Assembly: GCA_949358305.1 (NCBI GenBank)
Contig: OX442320.1
Span: forward strand, 5,162,259-5,226,258
Reading direction: 5' to 3'
DNA length: 64,000 bases
Origin: Strigamia acuminata
Taxonomy: Eukaryota; Arthropoda; Chilopoda; Geophilomorpha; Linotaeniidae
Part shown: piece by piece, positions 1 through 10,781 of the stretch
Layout: every line of letters starts with the position of its first letter
Numbering within the stretch: position 1 is the stretch's first letter
The notes under the pieces: generated by a model
Told to the model about the DNA's origin: nothing
Database searches by the model: none
What the model saw: only the letters and a program-made list of their open reading frames with translations
Position numbers and translations under genes: made by a program

Positions 1-130
1 CAAGTTAATAATTAACTCATTCGTCATTCTTAACACGAAAAAATGCATTTCCTAAATAAATAAACAACAAAACGTGCATTTTATCCTGCAAAAATGCATT
101 TTATGTTCGTATACAAAAATCGATGCTTAC

Positions 131-306
131 ACAGCCCTACTGAGATCGCGTCTAAGTTTGAGCATTTTCTCGTAAGAAGCTTCATCGTTTTTACGATTCT
201 TCCGAGTTTGCATTTTTTCCGTTCTTCTCCGAAACGCCACGTACGGATTGTTATTCGTGGACCCATCGCGTTTTTCATTTCTCACTTGGAGTATCAGAGG
301 ATGTTG
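131..306 (-). CDS. EPC: EPC exon 5
   Basis: This exon reads QHPLILQVRNEKRDGSTNNN, then PYVAFRRRTEKMQTRKNRKN and MLKLRRDLSRAV, the highly conserved basic segment of EPcA. The acceptor is CGTAG and the donor is GTAAGC at 130-125, leaving phase 2. The next exon is outside the window. Confidence 0.95.
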
Positions 307-2236
307 CTACGAATCAAAAACAAAAAAGATTAAAATTAAAATAAAAATGAAAATTTAATTCAATTTACCGTTCGTAGCCTTTTGTTCAACCAATAATCAT
401 AGACCGCAATGATTAGATCGTCGTCTTCTTTCAGTAACAATTTCGCTTCTTTTAATTGAACCACCTTTGATGGATTTAAAAATTGAGGATTAATTTTTGA
501 TGGTTTTTGTTTCGGTGTTTTGTGTTACGTGTTGTCCACTGCCTTTCTCCAGTCGATCCATCATCTCCTCGAATTGTAGGGGAGTGAGATCCATTTTCTT
601 CGCTTGTTGGTTCACCCATTCTTCGTCTTCCGTATCCATATCGTAATCGGGGATATCTTGTTCCATTGTAAACGCTAAAATACAATGCAGATTTTCGTTA
701 TAATAATTTTTTAAATGCATATTTTCATCATATAATGAATTTTCATTAAAAAATTGATAAAAAATACTGATTTTCATTGAAAAATTGATGAAAAATACTG
801 GTTTTCATTGAAAAATTGATGAAAAATACTGATTTTCATTGAAAAATTGATGAAAAATACTGATTTTCATTGAAAAATTGATAAAAAATACTGATTTTCA
901 TTGAAAAATTGATGAAAAATACTGATTTTTATTGAAAAATTGATGAAAAATACTGATTTTCTTTGAAAAATTGATAAAATATACAAATTTTCATTGAAAA
1001 ATTGATAACATTTGCATATTTTCATTGTAAAGCATTGGTTTTCAATAAATATAATGAATTTTGATAATAAAATCAATAAATATATTGAATTTTCTTAAAA
1101 TCAGTAAATATATTGAATTTTCGTAATAAAATCAGTAAATATATTGAATTTTCGTAATAAAATCAGTAAATATATTCAATTTTAATATAAAATCAATAAA
1201 AATACTAAATTCCAAAAATAAAATCATCAATTTTCAATAATAAAATCAATAACAATACTAAATTCCAAAAACAAAATCACTAAAAACACTGATTTTCGAA
1301 AATAAAATCAATAAAAATACAGAATTTTCATCACAAACCATCATAAAAAAACATGAATTTTAATTTAAAAAAACAACAAACAATTAATCTAAACATATTA
1401 TCATTACGTTGCATGTGTATAAGCTGCCTTGGGATTTTATAATTGGAAGGATATAAGCGTTCATAGTCTCCATCGATTTCGTAAACTTCTGGCGTCGGAA
1501 TAACCAAATCCCCAGTCTGTCCATAAGCCTGTTGCGCTGATATTGCTCTTTGTAGATGATGTTCCTAACAAAACAAAAAAAAAATAAGAAAAAAAAAGAC
1601 TCAAAAACATCAAAAAACACAAACAAAACAAACCAAAACAAAAATCAAAATCGCATATTATTATGGGATGCCGCATCGAAAAACCCTCAAAAAACCCAAA
1701 CAAAAAGCCCAAAACCCGGAAAAAACCCGGAAAAAACCTCAAACGACCCCAAAACTACCTGAAAAAACTAAACTCGCCGTCCAAACTCCCCGAAAAACGC
1801 AAAAACAAACCAAAACAACTCAAACCCAAAACAAACATGGCCGCCACCAAAACCCAAATCACGTGACAAAACTTTCCCGATTTCCCGCCCGAAACAGCGG
1901 GGAAAAATGATAAAAAAAAATAAATAAAGCACAATCCAATGTCAACAAAACGTCGATTCGCACGTCACGTCGCAAAAACGTGTGCGAAGGTGATAAAAAT
2001 CGCAGCGGTCGCCTTGCCCGCCAAGTGTTATCCTCCGGACCAATCACGTGCGAGGATGCAAAGTCTTTGTATTAGCAACTTACACATTCTTCTTCTTTTT
2101 CCATGCCGGTCGGCATTTGGGGCACGGCTCGGTTAATGGCGGCAAAATCGGGCAAATCGGGAATTTCCTCACATCGAAAGACGGGCATGGGCTTGGAGGC
2201 GTCCAGCGCCCGGGCCCGAAAAGACAATTTGCTCAT
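131..2236 (-). CDS. EPC: Enhancer of polycomb homolog (EPC1/EPC2-like), 5' five coding exons, 3' end beyond window
   Basis: Gene-level entry. The product is the EPC subunit of the NuA4/TIP60 histone acetyltransferase complex, a nuclear chromatin regulator; the N-terminal EPcA domain bridges the acetyltransferase module (family knowledge). Exons, minus strand: 2084-2236, 1408-1564, 529-674, 369-464, 131-306. Each is bounded by GT/AG and the phases join (0, 1, 0, 0, then 2). The joined frame begins MSKLSFRARALDASKPMPVF and carries further hallmarks: QLIHMQPF, EQDIPDYDMD, PLQFEEMMDRLEKGSG, LKEAKLLLKEDDD, EKRDGSTNNNPYVAFRRRTE and MLKLRRDLSRAV. These match the EPC1/EPC2 N-terminus in order. About 209 codons are present (mammalian EPC1 is over 800), so the remaining exons lie left of position 1. 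The start at 2236 is chosen because it gives the family's conserved MSKLSFRARALD opening. Confidence 0.95.
369..464 (-). CDS. EPC: EPC exon 4
   Basis: Thirty-two codons, VVQLKEAKLLLKEDDD to YDYWLNKRLRT, match the EPC 'LQEAKLLLKEDDELIREVYEYW' region in form. The acceptor is AG at 465-466 and the donor is GTAAAT after 369. Confidence 0.94.
529..674 (-). CDS. EPC: EPC exon 3
   Basis: This exon completes the split proline codon and reads PFTMEQDIPDYDMDTEDEEW, then PLQFEEMMDRLEKGSGQH. The acceptor is TTTTAG and the donor is GTAACA after 529. It ends in phase 0. Confidence 0.95.
760..1010. repeat. 31-bp minisatellite in EPC intron 2
   Basis: About eight copies of a 31-bp unit containing GATTTTCATTGAAAAATTGA. 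A second array of about 32 bp, built on AATCAGTAAATATATTGAAT, follows at about 1070-1330. Both lie in the intron between exons 2 and 3. Confidence 0.85.
1408..1564 (-). CDS. EPC: EPC exon 2
   Basis: This exon encodes EHHLQRAISAQQ through to YKIPRQLIHMQ. An AG acceptor lies at 1565-1566 and a GTAATG donor follows 1408, leaving phase 1. The other open frames across this stretch are shadows. Confidence 0.95.
2084..2236 (-). CDS. EPC: EPC exon 1 (coding part)
   Basis: This exon holds 51 codons from the start ATG at 2236-2234. It encodes the conserved N-terminus through FAAINRAVPQMPTGMEKEEE and ends in phase 0 at a GTAAG donor (2083-2079). The exon is GC-rich, in contrast to the AT-rich introns. 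Confidence 0.95.
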
Positions 2237-2520
2237 ATCTGCAGCCGCGAACCACCAAACTGAGGCCGAAAAGAGCCGCTCGTTTCAGTGCCTAAATGGC
2301 CGCCGCCGAGGCCCGGTTGTGGAGAAATTGAGATTTAAAGAGCTAAGCTCGCGGTTCACGTCATTTAGGAGAGTCTCACCACTCGTTGTTTTACACAGTC
2401 TTCAATTGAAAATCACTATCAGAGTCAATTTTTCCTCTACCATCATGGCGGACTCTTTTCATTCAATCCCAGTGTGCTGTGCGCTCGGCTCGGCCGACGG
2501 GCCGCCATCTATTGGCTGAG
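2237..2520 (-). promoter_or_regulatory. Probable EPC 5'UTR and GC-rich core promoter
   Basis: This GC-rich, CpG-containing block lies directly upstream of the EPC start. Read on the minus strand it holds a CCAAT box (2516-2512), then AGATGGCGGC (a YY1-like element) and a second GCCAT motif near 2440. No TATA box is apparent. The composition drops sharply to AT-rich DNA beyond 2520. Promoter identity is inferred from position, composition and motifs. Confidence 0.55.
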
Positions 2521-4970
2521 CGTGGATCAAAACCTGAACGATCGTGACGTAGAGAATTGTCAACTTGGTGTTGAATATTTGAGATTGTGTTTTTGAATGT
2601 GCTAATAAATGAGTCATTTTGGGCTTCCCCCTGGTTGGTACCTTGAGTTTTTTTTTATTATGATTTTTTTATGGGGTGATAAAGAATTATACGCGATAAA
2701 ATGGGAAGAATAAAATTGTGAATGATTTCCATGCGGAATTCGGTTTATAAGCGAATGAATTTCATTTCATTTTTTTATGTTTTGTTTGTTTATTCGGGGA
2801 ATTTTTTTTTTTTACTGCAATGAATCAATAAATCAATAAATTTCGTATTTTATTTGGAAATAAAACTTAATATTTCGCGGATTGAATTATTTTTGTGTTT
2901 TTGTTGGAAGCGATGTTATTTTTGGTTTGTTTTTGCGCCGCGAGATGTCGTTGGGGTGGCCGCCATTAAACGAAATGAAAAGAAGAAATACAATAAATAT
3001 TAAAAAGATGAAATTGGATATTTTTATATGGGAAAAAGGAATTTTAAATTTGATATATTCATCGATTTTTCTTCGTTTTCTCATTTTTGTTCCCTTTTTT
3101 CTTTGTGAAAAATGTAAAGTCAGATGTTCTTTTTTGCCGCCCGCCATAATGGATTTGGAAGTAAATTGCTTTACATCCGAGCAAAAAACTCCTAATGAGA
3201 ATGAGAAGTATTAATTTTTTTGTTAAAAAGACGAAAAAATTGGTTTGAAATGATGTTTATTCTGCTCAAAGTCCAAAGTATAAAAGAAATGCACAAAATA
3301 AAAATAAAAATAAATTTTTTTTTTCTCTCAATAATAAAAAATAAAAAAATAAAATATAAAGTGCAATATACTGACATATTGGAAATACATTACATACAAT
3401 GCACATTAAAGCCTGCTTCAGGCCAGGATCAAACTTTGGACTGATCTTCTTCGCTTACATTTTCATAATAATTTAAAATTCAAAATATTAACAGACAAAT
3501 TGTGTTTTCATTTAAAACAAAACAAAAAAACAACACAAAAACAACAAAAAAACAACACAAAAACAACAAAAAACGCTTTGAAATCCACAAAATGTCCATT
3601 TTGACCATAAATTTGACCAAATTTGACCAAAAAAACAATTTTTAGATGAAAAAAACACCTCAAATGTGAACAAATTTGACCAAAATTCAATTTTTAAATC
3701 AATTAAAAATAAAAAACATCTGCATAACTATGATAACAATAATTTACAGCACATGCAGACATTGACAATTTAAATTTTTAAAAAAAAAATTTAATTTCAT
3801 GTTTAAAAGACCTTAATACAATATTAATTGCATTGTAATAAGTACATAAACCAAGCAGAAATATATATAACCAGTTTTCCATATATACAGATAATTAAAA
3901 ATAAAAAAATTAATTTAAAAATTAAAAATAATTAAAAAATGCAAAATATCACATCTTATGAAAATATCAACTCTTAAACTCGCACAATCCTTGCCCCAGA
4001 CAAATAAAATGTCAACAAAATCACCTAAACCTAACAGACTACATAATTTTCCATTTTTCTTTTTTTTTTAAATCATTTCTGTAAACATTTTAAAACCACT
4101 ATACAAAAATAATTAATCTAAACTGAAATAAATAATCCACTGGTTTTTTTTTATTTATTTATTTATTTTTATTTTTTATTTATTTTTTTTTTATCCTTCA
4201 TTTTAAATATACACCTTATATAGAAAGCTGTTTAAAATTTTTATACAAACAACCAACTCAAAAAGACACCTCAAACATTAATTAGAATTAAATTGCAGCT
4301 GCCATCTGGTGTTGAAATCGGAAATAAATATGAAAATTCATTGATATGCAAAGAAATATCCAATTTTTTTGGTTTTTTAGATGGAATAATGTTGAAATTA
4401 GGTGAAGAAATTATAGATATGTTAAATTCTTCAGCTTAATTTGAATAATTTCCTCCAAAATGAGACTTTTGAACTTTTGTTTGAATAAACTCAAAAGCGA
4501 AAACACATGAGGTATTAAAGGGACATTTTCTTTTTTCGTTTTCTTTCTTTTTTTTCAAGGGAACTATATGAAAAAATGCATTGCTTATAGAAACTTTAAA
4601 ATTCTCAATAGTATAACATTATTTTTTTTTTTAAATATGATTAGTATTTTATATATCCTGCTGTACGCCATTTTGGAGCTAGAGCGCTCCTAAGATAGAA
4701 AAATGAAAAAAAATAATATTTTTTTTTTTGAAAGTTCATTTCAAGCATTTTTCTAGATCAAAATGGTTGAGAAATTTAGAAATTTAGAAAATTATAATAA
4801 TAAAAAAAAAAATTATAATTTTTTTAAAATTAAATTTTTTTTTGTGTTAAACACCTGTCTGCACATAGCAAAAAACCCACTGAGAGGAGTTTTTGAGGTC
4901 ACAGTTGCCCTGGTGACAAGAAATTCATTCCTGGAGGAGGAGATGGAGGTGCGTCAACTCCGGTTGGCGA
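2521..4970. other. AT-rich gene-less interval
   Basis: No supported gene. The stretch is AT-rich with A- and T-homopolymers, an (ACAACAAAAA)-type low-complexity run at about 3515-3580 and T-rich tracts at about 4145-4190. Short open frames here show no recognisable protein signature. Confidence 0.5.
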
Positions 4971-4973
4971 ATG

Positions 4974-5064
4974 TCAGGGTTTGCCCTCATCCCTCGCTAG
5001 AGGTCGTCGGATTTGGAGCGTGTGACGTCGATTTGGGGAATCCGCTTGTCTCACCGAAGAATGG
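4974..5064 (-). CDS. Candidate last exon (cytoplasmic tail) of the THSD7-like gene
   Basis: Weak candidate. A TTGCAG acceptor at 5068-5065 opens a GC-rich 91-nt segment that accepts the phase-2 donor of the transmembrane exon (10691). It would encode a basic tail, SSVRQADSPNRRHTLQIRR followed by PLARDEGKP and TGA. With it the assembled protein would be 1557 residues. The intron would be 5.6 kb. The predicted tail does not resemble any tail I can recall for the family, and the opposite strand is also open here, so it may be wrong. Confidence 0.25.
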
Positions 5065-5143
5065 CTGCAATTATTCCAATTTTTACTCGATTAATGACCC
5101 GCCAACAATAAAAGAAAAAAACACTTTCGTGATGTAACTGTAA

Positions 5144-5499
5144 TGCTGGGTGCACGCATACCGCGATTTCGCGTCGCGTCGCGATTTCGCAAGCGAAATT
5201 GCCCCGTGAATCGCGCGCAGTGCTACACACATGTAGCTATTTCAGCTCTGCGAATTCAAACTTATGATGTCATTCCACAGCATTCACACAGCAACCAAAA
5301 ATATTGATGAAATGACGTCATTTCACACAGCTCACGGGATTGACTGCGACACGAATCGCAGGCGAAATAGTACTTGGGACAAGTACTATTTTGCAAAGTA
5401 GATTTCGAACCGGCGCGAAGGAAATGACGTCACCTGTGCATGCGCAATGATAACGCGATCACAACGCGACGCGAAATCGCGGTATGTGTGCGCCCAGCA
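5144..5499. mobile_element. Harbinger-like MITE (TAA target duplication), 356 bp
   Basis: The termini are inverted repeats: TGCTGGGTGCACGCATACCG at the left, mirrored at the right (ending CGCCCAGCA), extending over about 35 bp including CGCGATTTCGCG-type sequence. TAA flanks both sides (5141-5143 and 5500-5502). The core holds a short palindrome around GTACTTGGGACAAGTAC. It has no coding capacity. Terminal sequence and target site match the element at 27693-27854. Confidence 0.85.
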
Positions 5500-5526
5500 T
5501 AAGGTAATGCGTTACATATTGACGAC

Positions 5527-5620
5527 ATTAAGGGCTTTCATTAAATGAGCGAATAGTTGATTACTTTGATTAGTCGATTACTTGATGTGTCATGTGACTG
5601 GATTCAACCAATCATGCCTG
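5527..5620. repeat. Dispersed repeat copy A (inverted partner at 41222-41320)
   Basis: This stretch contains GATTACTTTGATTAGTCGAT, then GTCATGTGACTGGATTCAAC. The reverse complement recurs at 41222-41320 with few differences, so it is a dispersed repeat of unknown family. Confidence 0.7.
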
Positions 5621-6463
5621 AAAAACCAACTGACATAATTCTATGTTGTAAGTTGGGGCAGTTACTACTGTTCCCCTTTGAATTTATTTGTCTTAAAGTG
5701 CCGATAAATGATGTTCTTCGGGTAAGATTTTGGTTCTAAGTGAATTTTATTTCATATTTCAAGTGTGTTGTTTCAATCAAGGACAAAAGATAATGCTTGC
5801 TCTCACAGTTTGTTCAAGTGCAATACAGAAACCAGTAAAGTTTTGCTCCGAAATGACGCCAATTGATGGCTGCCGGTCGCCATGGCGACTAGCAAAGCTC
5901 AAGCTTTTAAGGTCATGCTTCAATTGCGCGCATGTGGCAGGATCGTTTCATTTAGTGTTCTTGGCTTTCACATCCAGGCACTCTATTCAATGTAATTTGG
6001 AGAAGGAAAAAAAATTAAGTTGCAGTTTTGCCACTTATTGGATTTTTTTTTAACTTGTAAAAAATTAAATTGGGGTTTTAAATGAAATGATCAAAATTGA
6101 TTTCTGGTTTGACTGAGATTTGGGAGGAAGAAGTGAAATTTTGATCTGTCTGATGTTAATCGTGTGAAGAAATTGGCACTACGTCAAATCGTACAGATTA
6201 GAGACGGCAGTAGAAAGTTAATTCGAAGACATATCATAGAGATTAGAGACGGTAGAAAGTTAATCCGAAGAAAGTGCAGCCCAAATGTCATCAAGAATAA
6301 GTGTCTGGTTTATGCGATGCCCTTTCTTCTGCAAGGTCTTTTTAGAGCCTTAAATGTTGGCTGCCTTTAGACTATGTACAAACGGGTGCCCAAATATAAC
6401 CGGAATTCTCTTCTGGTGGGCGGACGCCTTTTAGTACAAGCTTCCCCTGCTCGGTGAGTCTTT

Positions 6464-6874
6464 TATACTCTTGTTCGACTCAAGAGGGTGCCCTTCTCCC
6501 ATTGGCCGAGCCACATTACTCCTACCTCAAGTTTGTATTACTACCACTAGGAGAAGTAGTTTTTATTTTTATTATGTTTTGTGATTGCTATTACCATTTA
6601 AGTTGATATAATTTTGATTATTTTTATAAAGAAATGTTATTTCCTTTTCGAAAATAACATTTCTATGCACATATAACTGAAAAACTCATGTTTGTTCTGT
6701 TTATCGGTTATTATGTCTGGAAAGAAAACAAGTTTGAATTTTTGGCAATCGATTACAATGTCTGTACATTGGAATGCATTTCTGGTGTTTGGGTCTACAT
6801 TTTTGGATCACTACACCAGTGATATGGCTCGGCCAATGGGAGAAGGGCACCCTCTTGAGACGAACAAGAGTATA
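6464..6874. mobile_element. MITE with TATACTC termini, 411 bp
   Basis: About 49 bp at the left (TATACTCTTGTTCG to GGCCGAGCC, 6464-6512) is the inverted complement of 6826-6874, with few mismatches. The terminal heptamer TATACTC is shared with the elements at 13799 and 47826. There is no coding capacity, and no clear target duplication was seen. Confidence 0.75.
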
Positions 6875-7079
6875 GAAACCTATCTGCATCAGTCTGTCAG
6901 CTGGAATTGTTGAAACGCTGCGTTCGACTTCAGTGACTAGGTCAACATTATACTTCCAGATCTCGCTCGTTTCGTAATCTCGGTCTCGGAAACCTCGGTA
7001 ATTTTTAGTCTCAGGATCTCAATCTCGGCAAAACGAGATTTCATTATTACGAGATATAATAAAAAACGTACAATTCTTT

Positions 7080-7170
7080 ACAAATATGGTGTTATGAGCT
7101 ACTTTTTTGTGCCACTACACCAGTGATACGGCTCGAACAATAGGTCAACGTTGTGGTGGTTTTGAGTATA
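7080..7170. mobile_element. Truncated copy of the TATACTC-ended MITE
   Basis: This 91-bp stretch is identical, by eye, to 13942-14032, including the end GTGGTGGTTTTGAGTATA. The left inverted end is missing, so it is a solo or truncated copy. The rest of 6875-8131 holds nothing I recognise. Confidence 0.75.
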
Positions 7171-8131
7171 CACACTACAACTGTCAAGTGTGCATTAACT
7201 TTGGGCGCCTTGGAAAAATCTTGGAACTTTAAGTGCATCGTGAACCGAGGGAGTTCACCTATGTGACAATTTCAATAATACTTTTAATTGACATGTCACT
7301 GAAAGTAATTGTCATTTCCTATTGCTACTGTGCATACCATAAGGCAATCATTAGACATTTCTTGGGATTAAGAACACTGCAAGCCGGTAAGATGGTTTCA
7401 ATAATTCTTTCGGCTAAAAGCTACACAAACTCTTACTGATAATAACAATTGAAGAGGATAGTGGTTCTCACTTTGCCACTTGTCAATGCAAGTATGCTTT
7501 CACTCTGTCATGTTTGTGACAAGAGATGAAAGCGAAAGATATTGACTGAATGTCATCAATCCACCATTGATATCTTGAAAACCAGTGAACCATTCAGCTG
7601 TCAGGTTTGAATTACCAATAAGAAAAGACTACCGGCTGTTTGGTCTTAATGGTGAGTAAATTGGATGTTCTAACCCAGAAATTCCCAAGCAGCACTATGG
7701 TTCCATGAAGTTTACAATATTATCAAAATTACACACAGACTGTAATATATATATTTATTTTTATTCCCACTGCTCTAATGCAGTGGCCTAACTACCGGGT
7801 GTTTAGAGTGTTCAAAAAACATTGGAAGAAGAAGAATTGTCTTGGGCCACATAAAATACACTAACGCTAATGATAGCTGATGGGCAAAAAACACACCTGT
7901 GCATAATTTTTGTGACATACGCCGCCGCAGATAAGCAAAAAAGTCCTCGCATAATAATCTTAATTCTAATGCTGTTTGCTGTCCCCAAGGAAGACAAACG
8001 CTAGAATATAAATAAGTGTGTGGGTCACATTGATGTTCATCCTGGAACAAGCTTGTTTTAGCACTTCTGAATATAAACAATGCACTAAATTGTCATAGGC
8101 ACACACCGGAATTGCTACGCTACAGCTCTAA

Positions 8132-8575
8132 AGGTGAAAACACAAGAGAGCGGGTAAAATTCCAAAGCTTGCTAGTACAAGTTTAAAGAGGGAGTCATTT
8201 ACAAGCGCGCTTGACCCGTTTTGGCTTACCAGCTTAACTGGCAAACTCAAGCTAGCTAGGTAGCTAGCCAGAAATTCCCGCCAAAATCTCCTCCAAGAAT
8301 TTCCTCACGATTCTGATTGGCTGTCAAAGTCACATGGCCAAAACACCAGCAAGCTTGAAGCTGGTAAATCAAACTCAGTTCGATCGGAGCGGGTGAGTAC
8401 AAGCTCGCTTCAAAACAAAGCTTTGAATAACAACGCAAGATGTTGCAACGTTCCTATAACGTTGGAACCATCCTCTGTTACCAGTATTGTGTTTGCTCAA
8501 GCTGGCGAGATTTCAGCCGCTTTTTCAAGTAAAAGCAAGCTTTTAAATTTTACCCGCTCCCTTGTGTTTCCACCT
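8132..8575. mobile_element. MITE with TAA target duplication, 444 bp
   Basis: The left end AGGTGAAAACACAAG with GAGCGGGTAAAATT is mirrored at the right end (AATTTTACCCGCTCCCTTG, then TGTTTCCACCT). TAA flanks both sides (8129-8131, 8576-8578). Internal CTAGCTAGGTAGCTAGC-type palindromes are present. A related right end recurs at about 14806-14834, also followed by TAA. Confidence 0.85.
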
Positions 8576-8578
8576 TAA

Positions 8579-9702
8579 GAAAAGGATTCATATAACTTTA
8601 GGGCTGAGGTTGATTAATGGCATCAATGATCATTTTAAACCGGATACTATAAGACTACCTTCCATATAATTTATCATTCACAATGTGCTTATTGCAATTT
8701 TCCAAAGATATCACTCATTTTGTTTACTTTTTCTTCTTGCTAGTAAATTAAAGGGATGGAATCAGATTGTTAACAGCTCTTTTCACTTGTTGTAGTCAAT
8801 GCTACTCATTTAATTATACTGCATGTCCCTAACATGCAATTAATTAATCAATACAGAAACCAAACCTAGCCTCACTTGAATCAATTAATGGATAAATCCA
8901 TCAGGAAGCATTCCAATGGGTAATCTCAACATTATAATTCAATTTTAGTGGATATTTTATTGCTCATTTGTCACAATCTTTCATTTTGCAACGAAACCAG
9001 AAGCCATGTTGTGGTGGCATGTGCAGTCCACATTTATCGGCTTTGTAATTACTTTCTATTAAAATCGTGTCATGTTACAAAAATTAGTTTGGTAATATAA
9101 TCATCGATCCGTTACAACCAAACGGCGTGCACAAAACAATACCTAAATCGCACTTTCAGTAAAGTCCTGAAGTGACTAATGATCCAAATTTGAAATTTTC
9201 AAATATCGTATTTTACCGATTAAGAGTCGCTCTCGAATTGTAGCCGCCCTCGAAAAGTACTACCTCTACCCTTAATGTAAATTTACTATAATTGTAAACA
9301 AACAGATTAACAAAAAATGTGCAAAACTTAAATTTTTGTAAATCTCGAATTTCTAGCAGTGTTAAGGGCAGTCTGGTCAAACTTGCTGTTTAGTGGCAAG
9401 CTCTTAAATGCACGTCGACCACGTTAAACTACAAACTTCGGAAAACAAATTAGGCAAAACGGCCGTTCAACCTCAATTAATTTAAATGAAATGAATGTTT
9501 TTAACCTAATTTGCTGGTGCTCCAAGTCTTTGAAATTAAAAATTTAGGCTTATCTCTAATAGATTAAAAGCTGCCTGATAAATGACCTTCAAGATAACCC
9601 CAAAAGTCAAATTTGAGGTCATCATTGGATTGCTTCTACCCAGTTTCCCGTTTATTCCCAACGTTGGACCGCAAAAAGCTTTTTGGCATAATATTGTCTA
9701 GA
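8579..9702. other. No recognised feature
   Basis: AT-rich DNA between two MITEs. If 4974-5064 is the terminal exon, it would be intronic. I see no coding region, tandem repeat or inverted repeat of note. Confidence 0.4.
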
Positions 9703-9704
9703 TA

Positions 9705-10216
9705 ATAGAGAGTTTGCGGGATGCATTTTTCCCTTACACTATTTTTCCCTTACACTATTTTAGTGCCATATCGTAAGGGAAAAATGTTTAGTGTATCGTT
9801 TTGAACACTAAATTAAAATATAGCGCAGCCAATCCGGTAGTTTTCCGCTATTTACGTCACAGAGCCGGAAAATTTGGATTAGCAACGACCTCATTCGCCG
9901 CCATTTTAATTTCTTCGCTCGATCGCACAAAGGGCACGTATTAAGGTTTATATCATTGTTTTCTCTTTCATTTGGTTTTAATTCACAATAATAAAGCTGC
10001 TTCACTGTTTTGAAGCAGTAAAATACAACAATTGTCTCTAATTTTTTTCAAAAGAGACTGCTACAGCTTCGGTGATCACGTGACATAGTGAAATAGTGTA
10101 GTGATAAGGGAAAAATGCAGCCCGCAAAAACTTAATTTATCATTTTTCCCTTACACTATTTTTATACCATATAGGGTTTAACTTTAAGGGAAAAATGCAT
10201 CCCGCAAACTCTCTAT
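9705..10216. mobile_element. MITE with TA target duplication, about 512 bp
   Basis: The ends ATAGAGAGTTTGCGGGATGC and GCATCCCGCAAACTCTCTAT are perfect inverted complements, and TA flanks both sides, as for Tc1/mariner-type insertion. The motif TTTTTCCCTTACACTATTTT recurs internally in both orientations (9725-9800 and 10080-10165), giving nested inverted repeats. There is no coding capacity. Confidence 0.82.
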
Positions 10217-10690
10217 TAGCACCTTAGATATTAGCACTAACTGACAACCTCGGACTTCGACTACCTGGAGTTCATTAAGAAAACTTGGAATGTTCTATAA
10301 TCAATTAAATGAATAAATGAATTATAGAGTCGCTTAAGGCCAACTCTAGTGAGAGTTTATGGGATTAATTAAAGTCTAATGTGTACAGACGCGCGGAGGT
10401 GACAACTGATTCACAGTATGTTTTCCACCGCGTAACAATATCAACATGAAGTCCACTTCTAAACTTAACAACCAGTAGATACTTGATTGGTACTGCACTC
10501 TGCACTGAACAATAAAGCTCACATTCTTACCTGAAATTACCTCAGCAAACTAACAATATAGCCACTTGATCTTTTGCAATTGCATGCCAGCACTTGATAT
10601 CGTTTCATTGGCTCTCCTGACACACTTAGTGGGCCACCAAAGACAAAACACTAGGATTTTCTACAAAACCCAAGAATAAAAGCAACTTAC

Positions 10691-10781
10691 CACATTAAAT
10701 AGACAGTGACGGCGACAAAAATGATAAATGCTGAGCCCACTGAAATCATGGCATACATCCAAAAGCTCACTTCATTCTCTT
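10691..10781 (-). CDS. THSD7A: THSD7-like exon 21: transmembrane segment
   Basis: The exon completes KENEVSFWMYAMISVG and continues SAFIIFVAVTVYLM, a single hydrophobic helix of about 23 residues. The acceptor is TTGCAG and the donor GTAAGT, leaving phase 2. The intron to the previous exon is 7.5 kb. The cytoplasmic-tail exon is not securely located. Confidence 0.93.

Noticed and set aside
4763-5137. 124-codon plus-strand frame
   Set aside because: The first part is AT-rich and asparagine/lysine-biased; no recognisable domain and no splice support.
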